From assembly GCF_964340395.1 (NCBI RefSeq), contig NC_135551.1, positions 20,649,503-20,713,502 of the forward strand: DNA of 64,000 nucleotides, in the 5' to 3' direction. This DNA is from Glandiceps talaboti. Its lineage: Eukaryota; Hemichordata; Enteropneusta; Spengelidae. Shown here one piece after another: positions 25,606-37,755 of this stretch. The notes below the pieces were generated by a model. It ran no database searches, was not told where the DNA came from, and was given only the letters and a program-made list of their open reading frames with translations. The translations under genes were made by a program, and so were the position numbers. Positions within the stretch are counted from its first letter, which is position 1; the number at the start of each line of letters is the position of its first letter.

Positions 25606-28600
25606 TTGCAAAAAGTATTTACAAGCATTTCCATGTAGGTCAATGAAATATCACCTATGTGGGTTATACTTCAATAGTCGGTCAAACAGCGTAAAGGTCT
25701 ACATTCTACAATGACAGACATGATTGTTCAACTCGGTGCGATCTAAGATGAATTCACGGTGTATATTTGGTTACGTCGCCTTTGAATTGATGATGACGAC
25801 TCGTCCGACCTAGACTGTTCTGGTCCAGTTTCAAGTGAAAGTCAGAATTATCACGGTGCCATTGATTATACTAACTGTGATGAAACTTGCCCACTCTAGT
25901 CTCTATGACTTCATTAGCCCCAAAATGCAAGAACTTAATAATGGTATTGTAAATCGAAGTTCATGCATGCTCTGACTGTCGCCTGTTTTTTGTTTTCTTA
26001 CATTTTATACAATTTTGAATTGTTAGCTTTGTATTTCCTGCATTAATGTTGAAAACTGGTCTTTTTACTGTGCGTCTTCAATGCGCAGGTAAAATAGTGT
26101 GTTAATCTAGCATCGTGAGTACGCGCTCGCTTATGGTTTCGCATACCTTGGACTGCCTGTCATTCAGTATTGTTTAAGCCTATTTATTTCTAAAGAAAAA
26201 TGGTCTGTAAAGGGACTGCTTTAGTTGTCACAGTGCCTTTGTGGATTTATAAATCGATTTATGACAAGTGAGTCTACCTATTTTTTTTCCGACCCACTCA
26301 GTCAAGGAGTGCGATACACCAATCACCGTGTATTTAGCTTTGTATACAGTGTATGGATAATAGCAAGTTTCGGGACTGAAAAATCATAAATTGTTTGTTA
26401 GACTTATTTTTTATTCAATGTAATCTGGGTTGATTGGGAATTTTCAGATATCAGGATTTAAACCTCGGATTTCAACTCAGAAAGGCTATATTTTTTGCCT
26501 CAGTCTGAATTATATTAGTAGAACTCTCACCAACGTTCCCAATGTGAAGTGATCTGAAAGTTGGTGAGAGGTCCTCACGTTGGATTGCAGCACTGCATGT
26601 TCTTGCCGAGAAGATAAAGAGGTGTAGTAATTATGGTTTAAAACTGACTTTTACAAACGCCAGTCGTGTAGGGTCTATGATTTTTTATGTTGTGGATGAA
26701 TGCGGCACTTTGATCTGAACCTCAGACCACTATAATAGGAACAGACTAGAATCGCTTTTTGTTTTAGGTGTAAATGGGGCTCTAAACCCATCTTCTCTGT
26801 CGTGCATGGTTACCCTTCAAACCTGCTTCAAGCCGAACGTTGTGCAAAACGATACTTCGTGTCTTTACGGGTTTTTTTTGCAATTGTGTTTTAGTGGCCT
26901 GAGTCTGAACAAGTGTTCATACAGTACAGCAAAGTCCCACCAACAAAATCCATAGCAATAGATGCAGGAAAACCTCAGTATGGGCGACGGTGAAATCATG
27001 GTGTTAATTCTAAAACTTTTGAAAGCAAGAACATATGTTTGTGCAACTTTTGTATTAAAAGCATACCATTCCAATTCAAGGACAACGATTTTGTTCAGAA
27101 ATGGTGGTAGGACTATAATCCTTCCTACCTCCTTCCTTCCTACCTCCATAGTTCAAAACCGCTGATCGTAACTGCATGGTACAGCGCATCTACATTTATT
27201 TCTGAGTTCCGGAGGGCATTATTTGATAAGTACCCCATTCGTCCCTGTATTAGATCTTGTATAGTCATAACATTACAAAGATATGTGATTGTTGTGATCA
27301 TTTCATTTGCTCATTATGTATTCAAGTGTAGTCAAATTTTCTTAGGTGTATGAGCAACTTTACTTCACCAATAAATTCTACTTTCTCACGAGTATTGTAA
27401 AATAACATGGCTATAATATGATACTACACAGCACGTTTTAGACGTATTTGCATATCAATGTCATCTTCAAATTTTCTTGAAGAATTCTTCATCCAGATAC
27501 TCTAACATACCTGCACACCAAATGTCAGCCCATTCAATCGATTAGTTTTGCGGCTGTCATTCATTTTTACTTTGAATTCTTTTATTTACAAAACAAATGA
27601 CAGTTTTTGACCCCAAAAATGACCAAAAACAGAAAATTGAAAATATCTTGCTGTCATAAACAAATATGAATAGACTTCTCGATAAAATTCCATTTACTCA
27701 TTGGGAACATCGAACGTACAATGTCAAAAAGTCGCACTGGCGCAAAGTATCATGGGAAAACTTTCTTTGGCACACCTCACTTAGGAAATATAGCCGCAAC
27801 AAAAAAGTTAATACTGGGATCATGTCTTTTTAAATTTAGCCTTTACCTTATAGAATAGAAGTATCAAAAGTGTATGCACTAACAAGTATCTGTGGTTTGT
27901 GCAAACATGCCAAATCGCTGATGATTGTTAAACAACAAAACTTTGCATACCATTGTCATTAATAATTCTACGTTTTACTTCTGAATCAGTTCTAAACACT
28001 TACGATTGAAATGATCGTCAACGATACGCTGATTTGTAGTTGAGGGTAATTAAAAATATTTTACAATGACGATTTCGACCATTAGCCGATGGAGGTGACC
28101 CCAACCAAACCTGTCACAAGATGTAAACTTGCACACTTTTTGTGTGTCAATATGTCTGTTCTGGTCAGTCTGTTTTGGGAATTTATGGTACACTCACTGT
28201 CGCAGTTTTCAGCCAGGGTCACGTTATTCGACGATTACTATTTGGATAAACACTGCAAAAAAGTAACACCCGTCATTGTTGCTTAGACATTTTCCTAGGG
28301 TCTTTTTCAACATGATTTATAGTAAGAAGTAACTTTGTTGATGGTGTAGTCACTGAATTTATAACCCTACATCGATGACTTAGTAATTGAACACGCAAAT
28401 GAATTATCATGAACACTGATCTACAACCGATCCGACCCTGGGATTCGATCACAATTCATGGCGTCGCTTGCCAGTCTATGTCTATGTCTTGGTCACGCAA
28501 ACGTGAACACTCTGATATCTGAAACACTTCTTTGCTCCAGATACGCACCTTTTTTTCATGGAAAATGTCATATAGTTTGAAGTAAGCTGGGAGAAAATAT

Positions 28601-29572
28601 TAATGAGATATTTGTAGATTTAAATAAGAGTGAAATGATAGTCAAGTGATTTTGAACCATCTCCGTGTATTTTGCTTTAGCGAAAACACTGACAACTACT
28701 AGTATGTGATCGCCCGGTCGTCAAATTGCAAAGAACAATGAAGAACAGCTGAACACCTTCCTGTGGTCATCTGTTCCTTTCCGTACCGACTCTCAATTGT
28801 TTTGCTGCGTTTACTTGTATATCTTTAATAACAATAGTTTTTTAACTAACACCAATGTTCTTCCACTTTCTTTGCTTTCAAAATCAGTCACTTACTGTTG
28901 TAGCCAGTCAAAGACAGCCATCCTCAACTGGAAACACACCATGACAACAAAGATATACCAGAAAATCATGACGTTTTGAATCATATCATTCGGCCCCCAA
29001 CCCTGTTTTTGACAATTAAAAAATGCTCTACTACCCATCACAGCCAGTATCAATCAGACTTTTTCCATATATTATATTCCACCCTAACTTAACCCATATG
29101 ACCGCCCCATTTATAACTCGTATGTCCGGACATGAACATGATTGGCTTTTCGCTGACCAAGGGGTATGAGACCATATGTGGAAGTGGGGGATAAGCTTAT
29201 CAAATATGACCGTAGTTCCATGTAAATTAAAACTTATAGTTATGCTTATAGTCGTTACGTTTTCAGTTTATTGTGGTACCCGCTTGATGCTTTCTCTGAA
29301 GATGCCGACGGGATCAGTCTAAAATTCAGTTCTGGTGTATAAACTACAATGTATCACACATATCATGACTCTCACTATCCAATCCATCGGCTATACACTG
29401 GAGAACACAAGGACTATACTGACTGTTTTCTATCCAGCACGAAATAAATTGAGAATACGTGGAACTTATATGTACATGAACAGTAGCTCCGACAACTCTG
29501 ACAAGTCTCTATATACCCCACCAGGCCTCTTTGCTGGAGTTCGCGGAGCGTGTGTTGTCAGTGCTAATCTCG
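25606..29572. other. No gene seen; hairpins only
   Basis: About 4 kb of AT-rich DNA with no supportable frame. It includes the 47-bp hairpin at 26524-26570 and a CCTCAGACCACT half-site near 26722. Confidence 0.5.
26524..26570. repeat. 47-bp hairpin
   Basis: Perfect 11-bp arms CTCTCACCAAC at 26524-26534 and GTTGGTGAGAG at 26560-26570. No target duplication found. Possibly a fold-back insertion. Confidence 0.55.
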
Positions 29573-29720
29573 TCTAGTTCCTATCACCGTGTTCCTAAAC
29601 AGTATCGTTACCATTTACACCTCCACTCACTAAACTTGGTTTAGTCATAGAAAATAGAGAGGGCCCTCTCTATTGTCTATGGTTTAGTTAGATACCAATT
29701 GGCATCTGGACTAGAGCTAA
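29573..29720 (+). repeat. Dispersed repeat, copy carrying a micro-palindrome
   Basis: Contains GTCTAGTTCCTAT, ACCATTTACACCTCCACTCA and, after the micro-palindrome, GGTTTAGTTAGATACCA and ATTGGCATCTGGACTA. The same blocks occur at 36538-36583 and 36871-36911 without the palindrome. That second copy has about 290 bp more between the blocks. Confidence 0.75.
29638..29688. mobile_element. Micro-palindrome copy A, 35 bp with 8-bp target duplication
   Basis: Element 29646-29680, arms CATAGAAAATAGAGAGG and its near-complement around GGGCCC. Flanked by GGTTTAGT at 29638-29645 and 29681-29688 (perfect). An empty version of the site, a single GGTTTAGT in the same repeat context, is at 36878-36885. Confidence 0.85.
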
Positions 29721-30298
29721 TCACGAGTCCATCACAACGTGCATGCATCATTTTCTGATGTCCGCATTTGATTTGGACATTGAAGTAAATGATTTTACAT
29801 TTCTGAGTCTCATTCGGTATTTTTCCACTGTTCTATATGTGGTAGCTACTACTTTTGGCACAATAAAAAAAAAGATGTTACGAAGACGAAAAAAAATATA
29901 ATCGAGATGCACGATAAACATTTTTGGAAAAAAAGTCACATAAATGACTGCAGTATCCATATTTTTAATTGGCATGATTGAAGACTTTAAAAAATGAATG
30001 ATGATAAAAGTGAGATTTTGCCTCAGTGATGGTTTTTCTATACAAGCGATAACATCACGATACCGGGTACTTCACAAACATTATCTCACTGACTTCAAAA
30101 CCATAGTGACTAAATCGTTTCGTACAATTAGACGGCATGATGTTTTTTACGTCTCGCACAAGCATATACAATGGTACACTTTACCAAATTGTAATAGACC
30201 ATGTAAATATTACATTGACCGATGCAGATCTTGCTCGCGCAGGTTGGGTAGATTTATATGCTACGTTATGCCTTAGGCCTAAAAAATAACTGTTTGGT

Positions 30299-30490
30299 TT
30301 CTGTTACCCGACCCACCTAGTTTTTCACTGCCGACCCTTAACTTTTTTTTACGTGTTCTTGAAAAACTAACAAAATCGCAACAATTGTGAAGTCTCACGA
30401 GACATAGTGGATGCAGAAACTGACATCAACTTAAAAAGACAATATAAAACTGTTCCTCCAATCTGTAATGGTTGTACATCTAATGGAAAG
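30299..30490 (+). repeat. Dispersed repeat, copy 1
   Basis: Contains CCGACCCTTAACTTTTTTTT, ATCAACTTAAAAAGACAATA and GTTCCTCCAATCTG in order. The same order and orientation recur at 33730-33880. Element class not identified. Confidence 0.7.
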
Positions 30491-30735
30491 AAGCCAATAA
30501 CACAGAGATCATTTGGAAAAAATGGAAAACCAGAATTAGACACTCGCACATGAATAAAAATAAATCTACCTACCCCACCTATTTATTTATTTTGCCTAAT
30601 CGGAACAACACAATTTTTTTAATAGGCCTATTTCCTAACTCAAGCTTAAATTATTGGACCCTTGTGAACCAAAAATGTGCGAAAATACAACGCCAAAATA
30701 GTAACGCTTTGCACGGTTTTCACACTGAGCAATAC

Positions 30736-30780
30736 GATTAGATCATAGACAGTGAAGTTCTCCAGTGTCTCTGGTTAGAC
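30736..30780. mobile_element. Micro-palindrome copy E, 29 bp, degenerate
   Basis: Element 30744-30772 starts CATAGACAGTG and ends CAGTGTCTCT, a worn version of the family arms. Flanks are GATTAGAT and GGTTAGAC (6 of 8 match). Probably an older insertion. Confidence 0.6.
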
Positions 30781-30970
30781 CGACAACAATGAAACCGTTA
30801 GCGGGATCTCAGAGTCATACTCATTCACATACAATTTTTTATGGCTGTTCACGTTGGTTAGCAACATCTCTGTCTTTGAGTTTGAATGAAATCGCTGCCA
30901 TTCCCTACAGGAAACTGTTCTATGGAATTACATGCCAGGAGCGCTTTCAATATCATAGAATGTTTTGTTG

Positions 30971-31027
30971 ATCTTTTTTTTTCTTTTTTTCTTTTTTTTT
31001 TCTTCTTTTTTTTTTTGGGGGGGGGGT
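30971..31027 (+). repeat. Polypyrimidine tract followed by a G10 run
   Basis: Long T runs broken by single C, then ten G. The Lys-rich and Phe-rich frames here are artefacts. Confidence 0.9.
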
Positions 31028-31029
31028 CG

Positions 31030-32818
31030 ACAACTTTTACCAAGACAACCATTATATTAATCATTATAGTAACTACCTAGCATGGCTAATAGCCATACTG
31101 AGGTAGAACTGTAGATTGCTAAAATGTTATGGGTTGCTGGTTGTACACAACCTCAGCATATGCCACTTGACTTTCAGGCATTAATAGGTGGCAGAAATAG
31201 TCCGCACCAGGGCCGCTCTGTAGTCCGCATAAAAGGGTGACTAAGCCCAGACAATATTGTCCAGACCAGATTTGGAGGTGTGAACGCATTTAAAGCTGAC
31301 TCGGTTCTAAATCTTGGTGCATATTCATGAGGTCGACACCTAGAAAATGAACCATGTGTACATTTCTTTTGTCTTTTGTTAGTTAATTTATGCGGGTAAA
31401 CTGTGTCTTCACTAACATTTTCCACTAAAAATTTCAAAATTGTCTTGTTTTTTGAAGGACTACTATAATAATATTTCACCGCCCTTGCTTTATTGTCATA
31501 TCAGGAAAGTCAAGAACTTGACAAAAGCTATTCAAAACAAAGTAATCAAAGTTGTAAAACCAAAATGGTGCCGTGGAGAGTTGTGTCTGGTCATGTTCTG
31601 ATCATGGAAGTATAACCCACGGTCTGATCTAGTAGCAGTATATCAACGACGAATCTACATTACAAACAAACAAACAAACAAACAAACAACACACACACAC
31701 ACACGGTGATATTAAAAAGCACGCAACACAAAGGTTGGTTCACATCCCTCGCATCAGTACCGGTACCCATTCTACTGAGTTATAAATATAAATCACATTC
31801 TCAGCTACAACATTGAACTTGTATGATACAAAAATCTTCAGAATGTGCGGGCCATATTTTCACTACCGGCATTGGCAGTCACCATCACTGCCTTTAAAAA
31901 AAATTAATACAGATAAATGGAAGCAAAAACAATCCTCTTGACGGTAGTTTAGTAGTCAGTTATGAATTATGTAACGTTAAATAACGCTATTCAAATATTT
32001 CCCTCTATGCCTCCCATATACCGATAGTAAATCTTCAAACATCCATACAGACATGCGGACTTTGCTCCCTACTAGATACATCCATGTTTTACGTTACTTT
32101 CGTATTGCAAATTTAGCTGATGATGTCATGTCAAAGCCACGTGGTCTAAAAACCTGAATCTCCGTACATACATTTCGATATGAAATTATTTATCCGTGAT
32201 GTTTAGAATTTTGGTCGGTCAATATAGTTTCAATGACCAAGTGTGACCCCCACTGATGTCTAAAGTACTAATATCAGTACCTGACCGGCCATGGCCATGG
32301 CCTTGTTTTTGTTTTTGATTTTCTTCAATATTCAAATCTACGTAATGTCTGGTTTGTTAGGCCATAAATTCCAAGCATATTTACCATGATATCACAAATA
32401 TAGGCCAGTTACAGAAAGTAATAAGTGTCAGCAAAATACTGTAATATCGACACTGTTTCACGGATTTTAGGGACGCTGGTGCTTGGATTATTTTACGGTT
32501 GACATTACCTAGCCAGTAATATAAGGAGTAGTACATGGGTATTTTATCCCTGGACTCTCTGTCTGTTTATATCGAAATGGAATAAGCTGAAACAGTTCTT
32601 CTTTGAGCAGGAAATATGTTGTGATTATGGATATTATATATATACATGTATATAATTGCCAACACATCGGCAACGAGAGTAATGACATTGACTATACGTA
32701 ATATGTAAAGATGTAGTGTAAAATTGGAATACGGTCGTCAGGAACTAGATTAGGGTAGGGGGAGGCTCAGGAGAAAAATTGTTGTCACGGGAAAAAAACG
32801 AATTGGGACGTGCGTGAA
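31030..32818. other. No gene seen apart from the simple repeat at 31662
   Basis: AT-rich DNA with short unrecognised frames; the 101-codon minus-strand frame near 31174-31479 has no recognisable motif. Confidence 0.5.
31662..31704 (+). repeat. (CAAA)n-(CA)n microsatellite
   Basis: About seven ACAA units followed by about nine CA units. Confidence 0.93.
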
Positions 32819-32900
32819 AATTCGGATTGTCTGAAAGGGGCCCGGAGTCACGTACAAATTTAACTCCAGGAGCAGACGTTTAACAAGTGTATTTTTAAAA
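32819..32900 (+). repeat. Dispersed repeat sharing GTCTGAAAGGG…CAGGAGCAG blocks
   Basis: Contains GTCTGAAAGGGGCCC, AACTCCAGGAGCAG and GTTTAACAAGT. A related copy lies at 38618-38712 and a shorter one at 38883-38921. Class unknown. Confidence 0.6.
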
Positions 32901-33430
32901 GGGTGACTGGCAGAGAATGTGTGTCTCTTGAAGGGTAGACAATATACTCGCGATAGACTATGGGTTTCAGGCCACTGTGTCAGACGTGGTCTTGGAGGAG
33001 TCAGTACAATTCCTCCAAGAGTGGTAAGAGGCCAAGCCTGAAATAGACGGGTTTGCAAGTAGAAGTTTACATGCCTTGTCTGTGGTTTACATTGTGCACG
33101 CAAAACATCCCACAAAACCGGCCATAACTAAAGCGGCATATCAGTAAATATGAAAAACGTGATCTTGGTAATTTGGATACCAGTTCTGAAAATATTCTCC
33201 GGGAAAATAGGTTAAAATGAACATCAAGATAGCTGCCTATTTCCCATTGTTTATAAATCGTCAAGAGGTTAAGCTATCCACTCAGATGAACCACTCTTTG
33301 TCACTTTATAATCTGGCATTATACATGGGATAATTTCCAAAATGTACATGTTTTATCGTTTCATTTTGGACTTTATAGAAGTTGATGACTAAAATTACCT
33401 TACCCTCGATGAAAGTTATGAATGCGACTA

Positions 33431-33469
33431 GGTTTTACCATAGACAGGGTGGAGGGTCTATGGTTTTAC
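33431..33469. mobile_element. Micro-palindrome copy B, 23 bp with 8-bp target duplication
   Basis: Element 33439-33461 starts CATAGACAG and ends GGGTCTAT. It is flanked by GGTTTTAC at 33431-33438 and 33462-33469 (perfect). The shortest member of the family here. Confidence 0.82.
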
Positions 33470-33601
33470 CTACTAGAATTAGTTGCGACAAGATTGTAAA
33501 TGCACATGGGCGAGTTTTGCCAGATTGCTTTATTTCAAGTGATTTGAAAATTGTGAATGGCGGACTTGGCCGTGGTCCATCGAATTGTCGAGTACTACCG
33601 T

Positions 33602-33642
33602 GGTGGCACTAGTCGTTCCTCACTGGAACGGCAAGTGCCACC
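33602..33642. repeat. 41-bp hairpin
   Basis: Arms GGTGGCACT (33602-33610) and AGTGCCACC (33634-33642), with an inner stem CGTTCC/GGAACG. No target duplication found. Confidence 0.6.
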
Positions 33643-33729
33643 TTATGGCGATATTTATTGTCTTTGAACCTTTCTCAACAAATAAATCACACATAACTCC
33701 CCAAACGCTTCCATTCTAGAAATCCGGTG

Positions 33730-33880
33730 CCGACCCTAAACCTTTTTAATAAAGAAGAAAAATCAGTAAAATCGAGAAAATTGTGAGTGAAGTCTTGCCA
33801 GAAATGGTCATCAACTTAAAAAAGACAATAAAAAAACGCGGTTCTTCCAATCTGGAATGCAGAGCAGATGTCTTTGAAAT
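33730..33880 (+). repeat. Dispersed repeat, copy 2
   Basis: Matches the repeat at 30299-30490 in order and orientation (GCCGACCCTAAACCTTTTT, ATCAACTTAAAAAAGACAAT, GTTCTTCCAATCTG). It lies next to the 3' end of the CR1-like LINE, so it could be LINE 3' sequence, but the first copy has no LINE coding nearby. Confidence 0.65.
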
Positions 33881-33898
33881 AGAATTATTTAGTTTGGT

Positions 33899-34340
33899 TT
33901 AAAATTTAGTTGAAGTGGGCACAAAACTTGATTTGGTTCTGACTGTTCTGAATTTAGGGACACGAAATCGTCTCCCTGATGGCAGGAGTTCAAAGTGTTG
34001 GGACATAATGTGGCCTTTGTCATTTACCATTTTCCCAGCTTTGTTTTGTACACGAGATGTAAACATTTCATTCAAATTAGTCTACTTTTCACTCAATACT
34101 TTACTAAACACATTTACAATTTTGTTCAAGACACTCTTGTAGCTAGTCCCTAGACTACCAAACCAGCACAAAAAAGAAAATGTTAAACCGACTCAAAACT
34201 CCGATAGAATGTCTGTAATACCTTGGCATTTACAAAATTTTAGGCCCCTCAATTGTTGTAGACAGTAAACTCTAGATTGACATTTCTTGTTAATGAAATC
34301 TGTGTTGGCCTTAACATTTGATTTATTATCCAAGACTGTT

Positions 34341-34434
<94 letters not shown>

Positions 34435-35395
34435 GTCACCTGTTCAACTTTAACATTGTCAATAAAAAGGTCGGGCACTACTTTAGGGTTCTTCCTAAAG
34501 TCGACCTTTCGTCCAAGTAGTTTTCTTTACACCAAGTAACAAACCTATCAACTTCATCGAAATAAGTACGGTCAGAATTTGACAGGTCAACTAATGCAGA
34601 GTTATCAGAATATTTGATAAGTGGATTTGTATCGGTACCTGATGAGCAGTCATTTGTGTAAAGTGTAAATAGTTTGTGTGAGAGTATCGTGCTCTGTGAG
34701 GCACCCCTAAATGTTGAATGGAAGGCTGAACTTAATTTTTGGTAGCGAACAAACTGGGAAAGGTTGACAAGAAAATCCATTATCCAGAGGATGAGTTTGG
34801 GGTTAACGTTTAAATAACTAAGTTTATGAGCCATCATGTTTGGTTGACTTCTGTTAACGACTGATGAAAAATCAATAACCAATAGTCTTACAAATGAACT
34901 TGGTTTTTCAAGATGTGTATACGCATCGTGAAGTAATGTGAGAGTTGCATTATCAGTACCTCTATTACTTTAATATGTAAATTGGTATGGGTCAAGGTGT
35001 GAATGTTTTTGTGGGTTTTGACAAAGTAAAATACGCTCGAAGCATTTCATCACAATGGAAGTCAGTGCTACAGGACGATGCCTTGGAAGTTTTTAGGGAC
35101 CGGACAGATGGTAGATGTTTTCCAAATGGTTGATATCGTATGATCATTGTACGACCAATTGAACAATCTACTGGAAACACTAGCTAACTGCGATGCATAG
35201 ACATTCAGTAACCTACCACATATGTTATCAGGACCCATAGCTTTCCTTATATTTAGTTTCTTAAAAATAGACAACTCGTTTATCACTGATTTCAAATTAA
35301 CTCTTCTTTTCTTCTTATTTACTCTCAAGATCTAACCCGATGTTATCTATTTCCTTTCCAAAATCGTGAATATCAAAGCGACAGTACATTACAAC
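33899..35395 (-). pseudogene. CR1-like non-LTR retrotransposon, decayed reverse transcriptase
   Basis: Reading the minus strand in several frames gives, in order: FDIHDFGKEIDNI (near 35380), NIRKAMGPDNICGRLL (fingers), RPVALTSIVMKCFERILL, VIDFSSVVN (motif A), a catalytic box YSDN at 34612-34601 where YxDD is expected, VDFRKNPKVVPDLFIDNVKV, then, beyond a (TA)n tract, GTVLDNK, SRVYCLQQLRGL, SFLCWFGSLG, VNDKGHIMSQHFELLPSGRR and the C-terminal stop at 33901-33899. This is the endonuclease-RT style ORF2 C-terminal half of the CR1 group. Several frameshifts, an in-frame TAA at 34972-34970, further stops and the YSDN change show that it is dead. It is 5'-truncated near 35395, as usual for LINEs. 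Clade assignment is from memory of motif style. Confidence 0.85.
34343..34431 (+). repeat. (TA)n microsatellite inside the CR1-like LINE
   Basis: About 44 TA units. On the minus strand LINE coding reaches EQVTKYI at the tract and resumes with IGTVLDNK on the other side, so the tract sits where the family normally reads KYKYLG. Confidence 0.95.
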
Positions 35396-35588
35396 TTCGC
35401 CTCGCCACCACCCTGTGTTGCTTGGCAAGGTGGTAAATAAAACAAGTTTGCCTTTGGGATTATATTAACTGGGATTGTCGACACTGAATAATCCGGTCAA
35501 TCATGGCACTGCGCTCATTGTATGTCACGGCGTACAAGTATAAACGACGTTCATACTTCCATGACCATAGTTTCTGCGACCTGTCATT

Positions 35589-35635
35589 TGTTTGACCATA
35601 GACACTCCACCTTTGTGGAGGGTCCATGGTTTGAT
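35589..35635. mobile_element. Micro-palindrome copy C, 31 bp with imperfect 8-bp duplication
   Basis: Element 35597-35627 has arms CATAGACACTCCACC and GGTGGAGGGTCCAT type around TTTGT. Flanks TGTTTGAC and GGTTTGAT share six of eight bases. Confidence 0.72.
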
Positions 35636-36047
35636 GGGATGCGTTAATTCTGGCAAACTTGTTTGGCAAATCGATCTGACGCAATATAGCTTGTGACCGT
35701 GGCATGCATAGCTTGGGTCAAAATCTATAACACCATTAAAGTATAAATAATGTTTAAACTTCCACGATAACACATACCTTTGAGAAATTATACTGACAGT
35801 ATAATTACTCCAAGCACAGACTATTCTCGTGTCAAACTCCGACACGAACTTGTTTTTCCTTGAAGAGTATATCTCGTGAGACCTATGGAAATTATCAAAA
35901 TCTATATTGTAGTTGAAAAGAGCAAGAATGAAAAGAGGGGAAATTTAAGGGACATCATTTCTATATACACGTGTATTGTGCAAAGAACCCGATATCTTTG
36001 ACCGCGTTGCCGTCAACCGAGCAATGGTAATTAATATATATACATTT

Positions 36048-36049
<2 letters not shown>

Positions 36050-36123
<74 letters not shown>
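36050..36123 (+). repeat. (TA)n microsatellite
   Basis: About 37 TA units, with a short TA stretch just upstream at 36033-36042. Confidence 0.96.
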
Positions 36124-36125
<2 letters not shown>

Positions 36126-36537
36126 AGGTAAGTCATAAACTGAAGGAAAAGTGCTCAATACTGAGAAGTAGAGCTGTATTTACACAAAGTACACAAGTTA
36201 TGGTACGGAGGCCGTTACGATCTTCAGACGACTAAATAACGGAAATTCAAGTGATAGAATTCGATGCGCGTTGTTGAGTGACATGGTGGAATGATAGAAT
36301 GTATTTGTTTTCGTGGACGATTTAGTGGACGATCTAGTGGAATTAATCTCTAAAAAAAAAAACATGAATCATGGTCTGAGTACTTCACAAATGTATTCAA
36401 TGCTCAAGTCCAAAGTGATGAAAGTTTCTCGATTTCCATGATCTTATCAGATCCACCTTGATAGACATAAATTCAGGCATTAATGGTGAGATTAATATCC
36501 GACTGTAGTCTTTTGGACAAGGTAATTACTTTGATAG

Positions 36538-36911
36538 TCTAGTTCCTATACTGTATCATTACCATTTATACCTCCACTCAAAGTATAGTCAGAGTCGTTA
36601 CTCTAGAAGTCTTGAAATGCATGAGATGCAATTTAAAATTCATTTACAGCCACCCACATAGTCATTAACATCATGTCTTTGTTAATAAATCACAAAACTC
36701 TAACCAATAACACAGTCCCTCATAAAGTTAGTGTTTATTGGGACAGTAATGTTCAAATGTGGTATATTTGTCAGCCCATGATGCTACTTATATACTGTTT
36801 ACATCACCAAAACATTTAGGTTTCACTGATTGGGTGAACAACTTTTTGTGCTATTTGAGGGGCTTTTGGCTAGACGTGGTTTAGTTAGAAACCATATTGG
36901 CATCCAGACTA
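36538..36911 (+). repeat. Dispersed repeat, copy without micro-palindrome
   Basis: Blocks at 36538-36583 and 36871-36911 match the repeat at 29573-29720. The second block contains one GGTTTAGT (36878-36885), the un-duplicated target of micro-palindrome copy A. Confidence 0.7.
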
Positions 36912-37109
36912 TTACTTTGAAGGAGATCATTGAAGAACAATAAAAATAAAACTCAAGGTGTGGATATGGGATCAGTGTGGCATTCTACATAGACATTCTC
37001 CAACAATTCTTGTAGACATGTTATGTAACCATTTTTTCTTCACGAAAGGCATGTTCCCACAGGAATCAATGGGGTAGGGGTTTCTAACATTGTCTTTTGA
37101 AAGTAAATT

Positions 37110-37595
37110 ACATGTATGTCAAAACTAAAATTATTGTATTTACTAAGAGATGAAATTCTTAAGAAAATTGAAAAGTGGTTATTGGTGGTCATAAACTCGA
37201 CGTTGTTCGCTTTTTATGAATATCTAGGCGTGATTATGTCAAGCAGTGGTCTATGGTATTTAGCGCTTGCAGCTCAAGCGAGTAAAGCAATGATTGCGGT
37301 CATGAGTCAACTTGCAAAACTTGGGGACCTCCTAGTCAAAACTAAATTTAAAAGTTTTTGACTGTAAACTATTACCGATATTAAATTATACAGTGGAGAT
37401 TTTGGGTTTTAATAGGTCTACTGAAACTGAACGTGTTCAAAGTAAATTTCAGTGTTATATTTTGAGTCGTATATAAACATATATGTAGTCTTTGAGTATG
37501 GGAGCTACAAAAATGCTTGACAAGTGTTCATTACGGGAAGTAGGCTGAAATGTTTTGAGATTGCTGAACGAGAGCTGCAAAACTTTAACCTCAGA
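37110..37595 (+). pseudogene. Non-LTR retrotransposon fragment, C-terminal RT region (RTE/I-like)
   Basis: Plus-strand frames read YLGVIMSSSGLWYLALAAQ, ASKAMIAVMSQLAKLGDL, VKTKFKSF, then after a one-base shift FDCKLLPILNYTVEILGFN and STETERVQSKFQ, and later LKCFEIAERELQNF. This is the thumb and C-terminal part of a LINE reverse transcriptase. Stops and frameshifts show that it is dead. Only about 0.5 kb survives. The clade is uncertain (RTE- or I-like by memory of the motif style). It is in the opposite orientation to the flanking LINE pieces. Confidence 0.75.
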
Positions 37596-37642
37596 CCACT
37601 TCTCCTCAGCCCTGGTTCAAGTTCTTAGGTCATAGTGGTGTA

Positions 37643-37684
37643 AACTACATCTCAGACCACAATGTAGTGACCTGAGACTACATG
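37643..37684. mobile_element. Small palindrome, CTCAGACCAC family, 26 bp with 7-bp duplication
   Basis: Element 37651-37676 starts CTCAGACCAC and ends GTGACCTGAG. Flanks ACTACAT at 37644-37650 and 37677-37683 are identical. A second CCTCAGACCACT half-site lies 60 bp upstream at 37592. Confidence 0.6.
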
Positions 37685-37755
37685 TACATGTAGGCCCTAC
37701 CTACTGGTATATTATGTAACTGCACTTGACGCCAGTGTGATTTCTAACTAAACTG

